From assembly GCF_029212575.1 (NCBI RefSeq), contig NZ_JARGPK010000016.1, positions 1 to 46,467 of the forward strand: a stretch of DNA of 46,467 nt, in the 5' to 3' direction. The translations under genes and the position numbers were made by a program. The stretch comes from Antarcticimicrobium sp. (GTDB taxonomy: Bacteria > Pseudomonadota > Alphaproteobacteria > Rhodobacterales > Rhodobacteraceae). Each line of letters starts with the position of its first letter. Position 1 is the stretch's first letter. Below the pieces are notes generated by a model. The model was not told the DNA's origin. It worked only from the letters and a program-made list of their open reading frames with translations, and did no database searches. This document shows, one piece after another, positions 17,152-26,195 of the stretch.

Positions 17152-18843
17152 TCAGGAATGCTCTTCCGCCGCCGTCGTCGCCAGGGCGCGGTTGTACGCC
17201 TTGAGCGCATCGACCTGGTACAGCGCACCGAGAATCTCGGGCGGCGTCTCGCCCGCGCTGCGCAGGATCACCGGCAGGAAGTCCACCTCGGCGCGGTCGA
17301 AGATCGGCATCGCCGCCTCCAGCGTGGCGCTGGCCTCGATGCAGAGCCCCTGCTCGACCATCTCGCGGCATGGCCCCTCGTCGGCGCAGCGGGGGTCGGA
17401 GGCCGGGCGCATCACCGCGCCGGCGCGCAGCATCGCCAGGAGGTAGGCCTGGGGCCCGGCAGCCAGGTGGATGCCGCGCCGCTCCAGCTGGGTCAGAAAG
17501 AAGGAACGGTCGACCAGCCGGGAGGCCAGCGCGGTCGAGAGGCTGACCGAGGCCATCACCGCGATCCCGGTCTGCCAGTCGCCGGTCAGTTCGAACACGA
17601 TCATGGTGGTCGAGATCGGCGCCCCCAGAACCGCCGCCGCCACCGCCCCCATGCCGGCGAGCGCATAGAGCGTGTGGGTGCCCGAAACCTCGGGCAGCAA
17701 CCCGGTGGCGACCAGCCCGAAGGCCAGCCCGGTCAGCGCGCCGACCATCAGTGACGGCGAGAATACCCCTCCACCCATGCGCCCGCCAAAGGTGATCGAG
17801 ACCGCAACTGCCTTGATCACCGCGAAGACCACCGCGTCGCGCAGGGTGAAGACCCCGGAAAGCGCCAGGCTGGTGGTCTCGTAGCCGACGCCGATGATAT
17901 GCGGAAAGAAGATCGCCAGCGCCCCCAGCAGCCCCCCGGCCACCGCCGGGCGCAGCCAGCGCGGCAGGCCGATGCGGGCCTGAAGGTGGCAGCCGATGTC
18001 CTCGGCAAAGAAGATGCCGCGCATCAACATCGCCGCGACCCCCCCGCAGATCAGGCCCAGGATCAGGAAGGCGGGCAGCTCGACATAGAATTGCAGCGCG
18101 CCAGGTGAGGCCAGGACAAACTCGGTGACATTACCATATTCCAGCCGATTGATTACCGTGCCCGCGATCGAGGCGATGACGATCGGGGCAAAGGCGTGCA
18201 CCGCGAAATGGCGCAGCACCACCTCGAGCGCAAAGAGCGCCCCGGCGATGGGCGCGTTGAAACTGGCCGAGACGGCGGCGGCCACGGCGCAGCCCAGCAG
18301 ATCGCGCCCGGTGATGCCGTCGGCGTCGATGCGGGTGCAGATCCAGGTCGAGATCACGCCCGCCAGATGCACCACCGGCCCCTCGCGCCCCGAGGAGCCG
18401 CCGGAGCTGAGGGTGATCAGCGAGGCCGCCATCGAGGCCAGCCCGGCCCGGGTTTCGACCCGCCCGTCACTGGTCGCGGCCCCTTCGATCACATCGGCGA
18501 CCGCGCGCACCCGCCCGTCAGGGGTGAAACGGTGCAAGATGAGCCCCACGATCAACCCCCCGGCAACCGGAATCAGCAGGATCCAGTACCACGGCAGGTG
18601 TTCGGCATAGGTGTGCAGGCGCTGCACGTCCTCGGTGCCATAAAGCCAGGCCTGCAGCAGCTCGATCCCCTTGCGGAACCCCAGGGCGGCAAATCCGGCG
18701 GCGACGCCGATGGCCAGGGCGATGAACCAGAACTGGATCTGGCTGGGGCCGCGATGACGCAGCACATGCCAGCCGTCGCGGCAGGCGGTCACGGCCTGGT
18801 CGAACTGCTGGACGAGGATCGGGCGGCGGGGTTGGACCATCAT
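17152..18843 (-). CDS. ClC-family chloride channel or transporter
   Basis: A 563-residue inner-membrane ClC protein with about ten or more membrane helices. The anion-selectivity motif GSSGREGP is complete, with the gating glutamate at E154, and the GGRMGGGVFSPSL region is present. At the position of the internal proton glutamate of the E. coli antiporter (E203) there is a valine, V208, after E207 in LFALEVVLR, as in channel-type ClCs. The usual GSGIP motif is degenerate (TPDGRVRAV). A C-terminal cytoplasmic region (from about residue 455) looks like a divergent CBS pair. The start at 18843 follows GAAGG; an ATG 19 codons upstream is in frame but outside the family domain. Confidence 0.9.
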   Translation of the reverse strand: MMVQPRRPILVQQFDQAVTACRDGWHVLRHRGPSQIQFWFIALAIGVAAGFAALGFRKGIELLQAWLYGTEDVQRLHTYAEHLPWYWILLIPVAGGLIVGLILHRFTPDGRVRAVADVIEGAATSDGRVETRAGLASMAASLITLSSGGSSGREGPVVHLAGVISTWICTRIDADGITGRDLLGCAVAAAVSASFNAPIAGALFALEVVLRHFAVHAFAPIVIASIAGTVINRLEYGNVTEFVLASPGALQFYVELPAFLILGLICGGVAAMLMRGIFFAEDIGCHLQARIGLPRWLRPAVAGGLLGALAIFFPHIIGVGYETTSLALSGVFTLRDAVVFAVIKAVAVSITFGGRMGGGVFSPSLMVGALTGLAFGLVATGLLPEVSGTHTLYALAGMGAVAAAVLGAPISTTMIVFELTGDWQTGIAVMASVSLSTALASRLVDRSFFLTQLERRGIHLAAGPQAYLLAMLRAGAVMRPASDPRCADEGPCREMVEQGLCIEASATLEAAMPIFDRAEVDFLPVILRSAGETPPEILGALYQVDALKAYNRALATTAAEEHS

Positions 18844-19016
18844 GTGCCTTCGCTGGCGTCCCCCCCTGTTTAGGACAATGCGCGCGCGGCGAAAAGGCAT
18901 CTGCAGACGGCACCGGGGCGGCTGCTGTGGAAAAACCCGGATTCGCGTGCCGGGCCGACAGGTTGCGCTGTGGAAATGATCCGATCTTTGAGGCGACGGC
19001 GGGCGACCCCGCGGCC

Positions 19017-20660
19017 TCAGGCCTCGAGCAGCGCCCGGGCCGCCGCCCGCGCCTCGTCGGTGATGGTATCGCCAGCCACCATGCGCGCGATCTCGTCGAT
19101 GCGCGCGGCACGGGGCAGCGGGGTCACGGTGGAGAGCGTCACCCCCTCGGCGACCCGTTTCTCGACCCGCCAGTGATGCGCGCCGCGGGCGGCCACCTGC
19201 GGCGAATGGGTGACCACCAGGACCTGCCCGCCCGAGGCCAGCGCAGCCAGCCTGCGGCCGACCGCATCGGCGGTCGCGCCGCCGACACCGCGGTCGATCT
19301 CGTCGAAGATCATGGTCACGCCGCTGTCGCTGCCGCGCAGGCAGACCTTGAGCGCCAGCAGAAAGCGGCTGAGCTCGCCGCCGGAGGCGATCTTGTTCAG
19401 CGGGCCCGCAGGCGCACCGGGGTTGGTGGCCACGGTAAAGGCGACCGCATCGGTGCCCTCCGGCCCCGGTTCGGCGGGCGACAGGTGGGTTTCGAACACC
19501 GCGCGCTCCATCTTCAGCGGCGCCAGTTCCGCCATCACCGCCGCGTCGAGCCTTTGCGCGGCCTCTCTGCGGGCCGCACCAAGTGCCCCGGCGGCGGCGT
19601 CATAGGCCGCCTGCGCCGCCTCAAGCGCGGCGCGCTTGTCCTCCAGGTCGCTCTCGCCGGCATCCAGCGCCGCCAGCCGCGCGCGCAACGTGTCGGCAAA
19701 TCCCGCCAGATCATCCGGTTGCACCCCGTGCTTGCGCGCCTGCGCGCGGATCTCAAAGAGCCGCTCCTCGGCCTGTTCCAGATCGGCCGGGCTGAACTCC
19801 AGCGCCGACAGGCAGCGCTCCACCCCGTCCTGCGCCTCGCCCAGTTCGATCATCGCCCGGCCAAGCGCGGCGATCGGCGCCTCCAGCGCCTCGCCCGCCT
19901 CTTGCGTCACCCCTTCGAGCCAGCGCAGCGCCTCGGCCATCGTGCCCTCGGCCCCGTTACCGCCCAGCAGCGCAAAGGCGCGGGCCACGTCGTCGCGGAT
20001 CCGCTCGGCGCCCTGCATCCGGCGGCGGGCGGCGTCGAGATCGGCGTCCTCGCCCGGCTGCGGTGCAAGCTGGTCCAGTTCCTCGACCGAATGGCGTAGG
20101 AAATCCTCTTCCGCGCGCACCGCCTCCAGCGCCGCCCGGGTTTCCTCCACCGCCTTTCTCACCGCCTGGAGCGCACGCCAGGCGGCGCGCACGCCGGCCA
20201 CGTCGAGACCGGCGAAGGCGTCCAGCATGGCGCGGTGGCCGCGCGGGTTCAGCAAACCGCGATCATCCTGCTGGCCGTGCAGTTCCACCAGCGTGTCGGA
20301 CAGCGCGCGCAGCACCTCGCCGGAGCAGCGCCGGTCGTTGACCCAGGCGGTCTTGCGGCCATCCACCGTGTTGATCCGGCGCAGGATCAACTCGTCCGCC
20401 ACCGGCAGACCGGCCTCATCCAGCACCGCGCGGGCGGCATGGCCGGGGGCCAGTTCGAACACCGCCGTCACTTCGCCCTGATCGGCGCCCTGGCGCACCA
20501 GCGCGGCGCGGCCGCGCCAGCCCAGCACGAAGCCCAGCGAATCGAGCAGGATCGACTTGCCCGCGCCAGTTTCGCCGGTCAGCACGTTCAGCCCCGGCTG
20601 GAACGCAAGCTCCAGCCGGTCGATGATCAGCATGTCTCGGATGTCAAGCGAGCGCAGCAT
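19017..20660 (-). CDS. recN: DNA repair protein RecN
   Basis: SMC-like ATPase involved in recombinational repair of double-strand breaks. 547 residues, the normal length. It begins MLRSLDIRDMLIIDRLEL with Walker A GETGAGKS at residues 29-36. A coiled-coil middle (about 155-370, many Glu/Ala/Arg heptads) follows, then the ABC signature GGELSRFLLALK and Walker B MIFDEIDRGVGG near the C-terminus. It follows bamD by 36 bases on the same strand, so it is likely co-transcribed. No LexA box is visible just upstream. Confidence 0.97.
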   Translation of the reverse strand: MLRSLDIRDMLIIDRLELAFQPGLNVLTGETGAGKSILLDSLGFVLGWRGRAALVRQGADQGEVTAVFELAPGHAARAVLDEAGLPVADELILRRINTVDGRKTAWVNDRRCSGEVLRALSDTLVELHGQQDDRGLLNPRGHRAMLDAFAGLDVAGVRAAWRALQAVRKAVEETRAALEAVRAEEDFLRHSVEELDQLAPQPGEDADLDAARRRMQGAERIRDDVARAFALLGGNGAEGTMAEALRWLEGVTQEAGEALEAPIAALGRAMIELGEAQDGVERCLSALEFSPADLEQAEERLFEIRAQARKHGVQPDDLAGFADTLRARLAALDAGESDLEDKRAALEAAQAAYDAAAGALGAARREAAQRLDAAVMAELAPLKMERAVFETHLSPAEPGPEGTDAVAFTVATNPGAPAGPLNKIASGGELSRFLLALKVCLRGSDSGVTMIFDEIDRGVGGATADAVGRRLAALASGGQVLVVTHSPQVAARGAHHWRVEKRVAEGVTLSTVTPLPRAARIDEIARMVAGDTITDEARAAARALLEA

Positions 20661-20696
20661 CGCCCCTGCCCCATTTCCGGATGGACCGCATCGGGC

Positions 20697-21539
20697 TCAG
20701 AGCCATTGCCCCTTGACCGACTGGCGGTAGATCTGGCTGAGCCAGTTGTTGCCGATGCTGCGCATCTTCAGACCGCGTTCGGTCAGCAGCTTGTAGCTGT
20801 CCTCGTACCACTCCGAGCCCTGGTAGTTGTAGCCCAGGATCGCGCCGGCGGTCTGTGCCTCGTCGGTGAGACCCAGCGACAGATAGGCCTCGACCAGACG
20901 ATGCAGCGCCTCGGCGGTATGGGTGGTGGTCTGGAAATCCTCAACCACAACGCGGAACCGGTTGACCGCCGAGGAAAAATGCTTCTTGCGCAGGTAATAG
21001 CGGCCGACCTCCATCTCCTTCGCCGCGAGGTGGTCGAAGGCGAGGTCGAATTTCAGCATCGCGGGCGTCGCGTATTCGCTGTCGGGATAAACCTCGATCA
21101 CGGTGCGCAGCGCCTGCAGCGCCTGGAACGTCAGGCCCTGGTCGCGGCCGACCTCGTCGATCTGGTCGTAATAGCTCAGTGCCAGCAGGTACTGGGCATA
21201 GGCGGCGTCCTCGTCGGTGGGATAGAAATCGATGTAGCGCTGCGCGGCGGCCCGGCTTTCGGGATAATCCTGCCCCTTGTGATTCGAGAAGGCCTGCATG
21301 ATCAGGGCCCGCTTGGCCCAGGAGGAATAGGGATACATCCGCTCGATCTCGGAAAAATACCAGGCCGCGTCGCCGGTGCGTCCGCGGGTCAGTTCGAATT
21401 CTCCGCGTTCGTAGATCTGGTCCGGCGTGAACCCGTCGAGGTTCTGCGACCTGTCCACAGGTCCGCTGCCGCAAGCGGCCAGAACCGCCATCAGAATGAA
21501 CGCCCCGATGACTCTGATTCCCGACCTGCCGCCGATCAT
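20697..21539 (-). CDS. bamD: Outer membrane assembly lipoprotein BamD (ComL)
   Basis: Essential lipoprotein of the BAM complex, which folds beta-barrels into the outer membrane with BamA. 280 residues. A lipoprotein signal ends VLAAC, with Cys23 as the acylated residue. The mature part carries TPR repeats (DQIYERGEFELTRGRTGDAA, then MYPYSSWAKRALIMQAFSNH). The ATG at 21539 is chosen because GAGG stands upstream; an in-frame TTG three codons earlier is less likely. It lies between lpxC and recN on the same strand, an order common in Rhodobacterales. Confidence 0.95.
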   Translation of the reverse strand: MIGGRSGIRVIGAFILMAVLAACGSGPVDRSQNLDGFTPDQIYERGEFELTRGRTGDAAWYFSEIERMYPYSSWAKRALIMQAFSNHKGQDYPESRAAAQRYIDFYPTDEDAAYAQYLLALSYYDQIDEVGRDQGLTFQALQALRTVIEVYPDSEYATPAMLKFDLAFDHLAAKEMEVGRYYLRKKHFSSAVNRFRVVVEDFQTTTHTAEALHRLVEAYLSLGLTDEAQTAGAILGYNYQGSEWYEDSYKLLTERGLKMRSIGNNWLSQIYRQSVKGQWL

Positions 21540-21665
21540 GCTTGCCAATCCTCACCGATCTTGCCGGGCATTCCGCCCGTTTGGGCATCGGTCTAGCACA
21601 ATAATTTCCGGTGCAAAACGCCTTAAAACGCCCCCGGTCAATGGCCCTGGCGGCAGGCCGCGCGC

Positions 21666-22586
21666 TCAGGCGACCTGGGGGATCTCGTGCAACGCCAGCC
21701 CCTTGCCGGGCAGCCGCGCGGAGATGCTCGGATCGCACAGGACCGGGCGCACCGCATCGGGCGCGGCAAAGAGCGCGCGCAGCAGCGCGTTGGTCAGCGT
21801 GTGGCCCGCACGCTCGCCGGTGTAGTGGCCCAGCAGCGGCCCCCCGGCCAACGCCAGATCGCCGAGCGCATCGAGCATCTTGTGGCGGACCGCCTCGTCG
21901 CGGTGACGCAGCCCGCCCGGAGTCAGGATGGTGTCGCCATCGACAACCACGGCGTTTTCCAGCGTACCGCCAAGCCCGAGCCCGTTCTCGTGCATGCGCT
22001 GGACATCGTCGTAGCGGCAGAAGGTGCGGCTGTCGCAAAGCTCGCGCGCGAAAGACCCGTTGCCCATGTCCAGCCGCTTGCTCTGGCGGCCGATGGCGGC
22101 ATCGGCGAAGTCGATGTGAAATTCGATGATCAGGCGATCGGCCGGGGCCAGGGTCGCGCGGGCGCCGTCGCGTTCGACCGTGACCGGCCGAAGCACCTGG
22201 TAAGCGAGGATGGGCTCAAGCTGTCCACGCAGGCCGCGCGCCATGATGCCGCGCACGAAGGGGGCAGCGGAGCCGTCGAGGATCGGAGCCTCGGGCCCGT
22301 CGATCTCGATCAGCGCATTGTGCACGCCGCAGCCCGCCAGCGCGGCCATGACATGTTCGACGGTGGAAACCGAAACACCGGCGGCGTTGACCAGCCGGGT
22401 ACAGAGCGGGGTCTGTTCGGCGGCATGGTAGAGCGCCGGGATCATTGTATCGCCGAGCGCGATATCGATCCGCTTGAACCAGATGCCGCTGCCGGCAGCG
22501 GCCGGGCGGATCACCATTCTGACCGGTTTGCCCGAATGCAGGCCGACCCCGGTGAAGGTGACTGGCGTTCTCAGCGTATGTTGCAA
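21666..22586 (-). CDS. lpxC: UDP-3-O-acyl-N-acetylglucosamine deacetylase
   Basis: Catalyses the first committed step of lipid A synthesis in the cytoplasm. 306 residues. The zinc ligands are H78 (STVEHVMAAL), H235 and D239 (RHKMLDALGD), and the catalytic His is H262 (GERAGHT); E77 precedes the first ligand. The start MQHTLRTPVTFTGVGLHSG is typical. It is separated from ftsZ by a strong terminator and about 110 bases carrying phased TGAAACAT repeats, so it has its own promoter. Lipid A synthesis beside the division genes couples envelope layers. Confidence 0.97.
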   Translation of the reverse strand: MQHTLRTPVTFTGVGLHSGKPVRMVIRPAAAGSGIWFKRIDIALGDTMIPALYHAAEQTPLCTRLVNAAGVSVSTVEHVMAALAGCGVHNALIEIDGPEAPILDGSAAPFVRGIMARGLRGQLEPILAYQVLRPVTVERDGARATLAPADRLIIEFHIDFADAAIGRQSKRLDMGNGSFARELCDSRTFCRYDDVQRMHENGLGLGGTLENAVVVDGDTILTPGGLRHRDEAVRHKMLDALGDLALAGGPLLGHYTGERAGHTLTNALLRALFAAPDAVRPVLCDPSISARLPGKGLALHEIPQVA

Positions 22587-22672
22587 AAGCGGCCTCTCAG
22601 CGTGGCTCCGGCCATCCCCAGTGCCGGTGCATCCGAAGTAATGTTCCGCCGTCCATGGCTCAACTCAATCTT

Positions 22673-22701
22673 TGTAACTGAATGAAACATCATTGAAACA
22701 T
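22673..22701 (-). promoter_or_regulatory. Three phased TG(A/T)AAC repeats upstream of lpxC
   Basis: On the plus strand TGTAACTG (22673), TGAAACAT (22683) and TGAAACAT (22694) are spaced 10 and 11 bases, about 90-115 bases before the lpxC start. On the coding strand they read GTTTCA. Direct repeats with one-turn spacing are typical of OmpR-class regulators. The motif looks like the GNTTTC direct repeats described for ChvI, but this assignment is inference. Confidence 0.35.
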
Positions 22702-22740
22702 TCCGGCAGATCCCCGCCGATCTTATTCCAATCTTTTGTT

Positions 22741-22775
22741 TTTAAAAGAAAAAGACCACCCCAAGGGGTGGTCTT
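22741..22775 (-). terminator. Intrinsic terminator after ftsZ
   Basis: AAGACCACCCC (22752-22762) pairs with GGGGTGGTCTT (22765-22775). On the minus strand the stem is followed by a TTTTTCTTTT tail. It stands 24 bases beyond the ftsZ stop and closes the dcw cluster before lpxC. Confidence 0.88.
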
Positions 22776-22798
22776 ACGTTGCGGAACTGTGTCCGTAT

Positions 22799-24457
22799 TC
22801 AGTTTGCCTGGCGCCGCAGGAAGGCGGGAATCTCGATCCGCTCCTGGTCAGGATCGGCCTCGGGTTGGACGGCGCTTTCCGGTCGCTGCACCGGCGGCTG
22901 TTGCCGGGCCGGCTGGGCCCCGCCCGAGGGGGTATCCCCGGCGTGCCCGGTCATCCGGTCGATCAGACGGTTGAAACCAAAGCGGCTTTTCTCCGGCGCC
23001 GGTGGCTGTTGGGAAACCGATCCCTGCTGCGGTGCGCGCGGCGCGTTGCGGGCGGCGGCATGCAGCCGGGCCAGCGCCTCCGGCGAGGGGGTGCCGGGCG
23101 CGGGCGCCCGGGGCGCGATGAACTGTTCGCTCTCGTCCTCTTCAACCTCGGCGCGCGGCTCGAACACCGGCTCTTCCGGGCGGTAGGCGGGCGGCGGCAA
23201 TCCGTCGTCCTGCCAGGCTACCTGCTGCTCCTGACGGAGTTCGCCGTGGTCCTGGGGCGCGGCCTCCTGCGCGGCGGTCTCCTCGATACCCTCGAACAGG
23301 CTGGGCTCCGGGGCCGGTTCGGCGGCGACCGGTTCGGGTGCCTGAACCGGCTCCTCGGCCTGGGTGACCTCGGCAGCGATCGGCGTATCCAGCTCCAGCG
23401 GTGCCTGCGCGCGGCTTTCCTCGGCCGAGACCTTCTGCTTGAGCGGCTGCGACAACGGGCGGCGCGGCACCGGAATGTCGCTGTGCACGTCCGTCGCGTC
23501 GATGCCGGTGGCCACGACGCTGACGCGCATCATGCCCTGCATGTCGGTGTCCAGGGTCGAGCCGACGATGATGTTGGCCTCCGGGTCCACCTCTTCGCGG
23601 ATGCGGTTGGCGGCCTCGTCCAGTTCGAACAGGGTCAGGTCATGGCTGCCGGTGATGTTGATCAGCACACCGCGGGCGCCCTTGAGGCTGATTTCATCCA
23701 GCAGCGGGTTGGCGATCGCCTTTTCGGCGGCCTGGATCGCGCGATCCTCGCCCTCGGCCTCGCCGGTGCCCATCATCGCCTTGCCCATCTCGTCCATCAC
23801 CGCGCGCACGTCGGCGAAATCGAGGTTGATCAGGCCGGGGCGCACCATCAGGTCGGTCACGCCCTTGACGCCCTGGTAAAGCACGTCATCGGCCAGCGAG
23901 AAGGCCTCGGTAAAGGTGGTCTTTTCGTTGGCGAGCCGGAACAGGTTCTGGTTCGGGATGATGATCAGCGTATCGACGACCTTTTGCAGCGCCTCGACGC
24001 CATCCTCGGCCTGGCGCATCCGCTTGATGCCCTCGAACTGGAACGGCTTGGTCACCACGCCCACAGTCAGCACGCCCAGTTCGCGCGCGGCCTGGGCGAT
24101 GATCGGCGCGGCGCCGGTGCCGGTGCCGCCACCCATGCCCGCGGTGATGAAGCACATGTGCGAACCGGCCAGGTGATCGACGATCTGCTCGATGCTTTCC
24201 TCGGCGGCGGCGGCGCCGACAGAGGCCCGCGCCCCGGCGCCCAGCCCCTCGGTCACCTTGACGCCCAGCTGAACCCGGTTTCCGGCGTGGCTTTGCTGCA
24301 GCGCCTGCGCATCGGTGTTGGCGACCACGAACTCAACGCCCGAAAGCGATTTTTCGATCATGTTGTTGACGGCATTGCCGCCCGCGCCCCCGACGCCGAA
24401 AACGGTGATCCGCGGTTTCAGTTCGTCCTGTCCGGGCATCGAAAGGTTCAATGTCAT
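22799..24457 (-). CDS. ftsZ: Cell division protein FtsZ
   Basis: Tubulin-like GTPase that forms the Z ring at midcell. 552 residues, longer than the roughly 380 of E. coli because of a long disordered linker (about 325-535, rich in Pro, Gln, Ala, Glu), a normal feature of alphaproteobacteria. The GTPase domain carries [14 protein letters not shown], the tubulin signature GGGTGTG (109-115) and the synergy-loop region [14 protein letters not shown]. The conserved C-terminal peptide that binds FtsA is [12 protein letters not shown]. It is set off from ftsA by 400 bases and followed by a strong terminator, so it is probably also transcribed from its own promoter. Confidence 0.98.
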   Translation of the reverse strand: MTLNLSMPGQDELKPRITVFGVGGAGGNAVNNMIEKSLSGVEFVVANTDAQALQQSHAGNRVQLGVKVTEGLGAGARASVGAAAAEESIEQIVDHLAGSHMCFITAGMGGGTGTGAAPIIAQAARELGVLTVGVVTKPFQFEGIKRMRQAEDGVEALQKVVDTLIIIPNQNLFRLANEKTTFTEAFSLADDVLYQGVKGVTDLMVRPGLINLDFADVRAVMDEMGKAMMGTGEAEGEDRAIQAAEKAIANPLLDEISLKGARGVLINITGSHDLTLFELDEAANRIREEVDPEANIIVGSTLDTDMQGMMRVSVVATGIDATDVHSDIPVPRRPLSQPLKQKVSAEESRAQAPLELDTPIAAEVTQAEEPVQAPEPVAAEPAPEPSLFEGIEETAAQEAAPQDHGELRQEQQVAWQDDGLPPPAYRPEEPVFEPRAEVEEDESEQFIAPRAPAPGTPSPEALARLHAAARNAPRAPQQGSVSQQPPAPEKSRFGFNRLIDRMTGHAGDTPSGGAQPARQQPPVQRPESAVQPEADPDQERIEIPAFLRRQAN

Positions 24458-24520
24458 GCTCTGTCCGCCTGTTCACAATCGTTTACGTCACGCTCCGCCT
24501 CTGCCGGACGGGTCTGCCTA

Positions 24521-24549
24521 ATAAGAACAATAGCGGGATCACAGCCCAA
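24521..24549 (-). promoter_or_regulatory. Possible ftsZ promoter
   Basis: On the minus strand TTGGGC (24549-24544) and TCTTAT (24526-24521) are separated by 17 bases, resembling a sigma-70 type promoter about 65 bases upstream of the ftsZ ATG. The match is moderate and visual only. No good TTAA-N7-TTAA CtrA site was seen here. Confidence 0.3.
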
Positions 24550-24811
24550 GGTCACCAAGAAAACAAGTGATTCATACCAAATATGGCAAAAAAATTACGT
24601 GTACCGGCGTCATATGGCCGAGCCCTCTAGATGTTGCGGGCAATGGCACACGCAACAATAGGGCCCCGGCGATGATCCGGCGCGCATGTTGGGCACACGC
24701 AAGATGCGCGGTCCCTGAGTTGTCTTCGCGGGGTCCCTGCTCGACCCTCCCGGTCACCTCTCGTCGGGGTGACTTTCCTGAAGATTAGCATGCGGTTGCC
24801 GCGCGGGCCAC

Positions 24812-24846
24812 AAAAAACGCCGGAATCCGCCCTGGCCTCCGCCGGC
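24812..24846 (-). terminator. Terminator-like hairpin after ftsA
   Basis: On the minus strand GCCGG pairs with CCGGC across about 18 bases, followed directly by G and TTTTTT. It is about 15 bases beyond the ftsA stop. The stem is short and the loop long, so it may be partial, but the T-run is good. Confidence 0.45.
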
Positions 24847-24857
24847 CGGCAAAGACC

Positions 24858-26192
24858 TCACCAGTTGTCGCGGAACCATTTGACCGCGCGCTGCAGCGAA
24901 CGGCCCGGATAGCGATCGACCGGGATCTCGAAATCCCACCATTCGTCCTGCGGATGGGCGGCGAACAGCGCCAACCCGACCGCGCCCGCAAAGCCCGGAC
25001 CGGTGGCCGATTGCGGCAGCCCGTGCACCCTGAGTGGCCGGCCAAGCCGCACCTGCTGGCCGAGGATGCGGCTGGCCAGCCCGTCGAGTCCCATGATCTG
25101 GCTCGACCCGCCGGTCAGCACGATCTGCTGGCTGGGCAGGTGCTCGAACCCCGCCGCGTCGAGCCGCACGCGCACCTCTTCGAGGATCTCCTCGACACGC
25201 GGCCGCATGATACCGATCAGCTCGGCGCGGCTTACCGTGCGGCGGTCATGTTCCCAGTCGCCGGTGTCGCCGCCGATGTCGATCATGTCGCGGTCGTCGG
25301 CACCGGTGGCATGGACCCCGCCGCAAAAGGTCTTGATCCGCTCGGCATTGGTCATCGGAACACCCAGGCCCATGGAGATATCGCCGGTGATGTGATCGCC
25401 GCCCATGCGCACGCAATCGGCATAGATCATGTGCTTTTTCAGAAAGATCGAGATGCTGGTGCTGCCGCCGCCCATGTCGATACAGGCCGACCCGAGTTCC
25501 TGCTCGTCCTCGACCAGCGCGGAAATCCCCGAGACATAGGCGGATCCGGCGATGCCCGCCAGTTCCAGGTCGCAGCGCTTGATGCAATGGACCAGGTGCT
25601 GGATCGCGGCGGCGTCCACCGTCAGCATGTGCATATCGACGGCCAGGTTGTGCCCGAGCTGGCCGCGCGGGTCGATCAGGCCCGAGCGGTTGTCGAGCGC
25701 GAAGTTCACCGGCTGGGCATGCAGCACCTCGCGCCCGGCGCCGTATTCGGGCACCTCGCAGGCCGAGAGCACGCGGGCGATCTCGGCCTCGGTGACCACC
25801 TGCCCCTCGAGCTCGACCGTCGCGTCGAGCCCGTAAGAGCGCGGGCTGGCACCGGAGAAGCAGGCGATCACGTGATCGACACGGATCTCGGCCATCTTCT
25901 GCGCCGCCTGCAGGGCGGTGCGGATGGCGCGCTCGGTCTCCTGCATGGCGGTGATCTCGCCGAACTGCACCCCGCGCGACCGGGTCGTCGCGGCGCCGAC
26001 CACGCGGAACCCGCTTTGCCCCGCCAGCGAGCCGATGGAATTGTCCTCGCTCAGCTTGGCGGTGCCGTCGAACCGCAGGATCAGGCAGGCGATCTTGGAG
26101 CTGCCCACGTCAAGGACGGCGATCACCCCGCGCTGCATCGCCTGGCGGCGCATTTGCCGCATCGCCCGTTGGGATTGGTAGAGGTCCGTCAT
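24858..26192 (-). CDS. ftsA: Cell division protein FtsA
   Basis: Actin-like ATPase that tethers FtsZ to the inner membrane and recruits late division proteins. 444 residues. The phosphate-binding motif is VLDVGSSKIAC near the N-terminus; the 1C domain, DMGGGSTSISIF and VLTGGSSQIMGL follow. The C-terminus RSLQRAVKWFRDNW is the amphipathic membrane-targeting helix. It starts three bases after the ftsQ stop, so the two are translationally close. Confidence 0.97.
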   Translation of the reverse strand: MTDLYQSQRAMRQMRRQAMQRGVIAVLDVGSSKIACLILRFDGTAKLSEDNSIGSLAGQSGFRVVGAATTRSRGVQFGEITAMQETERAIRTALQAAQKMAEIRVDHVIACFSGASPRSYGLDATVELEGQVVTEAEIARVLSACEVPEYGAGREVLHAQPVNFALDNRSGLIDPRGQLGHNLAVDMHMLTVDAAAIQHLVHCIKRCDLELAGIAGSAYVSGISALVEDEQELGSACIDMGGGSTSISIFLKKHMIYADCVRMGGDHITGDISMGLGVPMTNAERIKTFCGGVHATGADDRDMIDIGGDTGDWEHDRRTVSRAELIGIMRPRVEEILEEVRVRLDAAGFEHLPSQQIVLTGGSSQIMGLDGLASRILGQQVRLGRPLRVHGLPQSATGPGFAGAVGLALFAAHPQDEWWDFEIPVDRYPGRSLQRAVKWFRDNW

Positions 26193-26195
26193 CTG

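Larger units (their letters stand above)
24458..24857 (-). other. 400-base ftsA-ftsZ spacer without a gene
   Basis: No credible coding frame. It is more AT-rich than its surroundings, most clearly at 24520-24620. A terminator-like hairpin follows ftsA, a possible ftsZ promoter lies near 24521-24549, and a GATTC (CcrM-type GANTC) site sits at 24569-24573. The length suggests a substantial ftsZ 5' leader. Confidence 0.6.
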
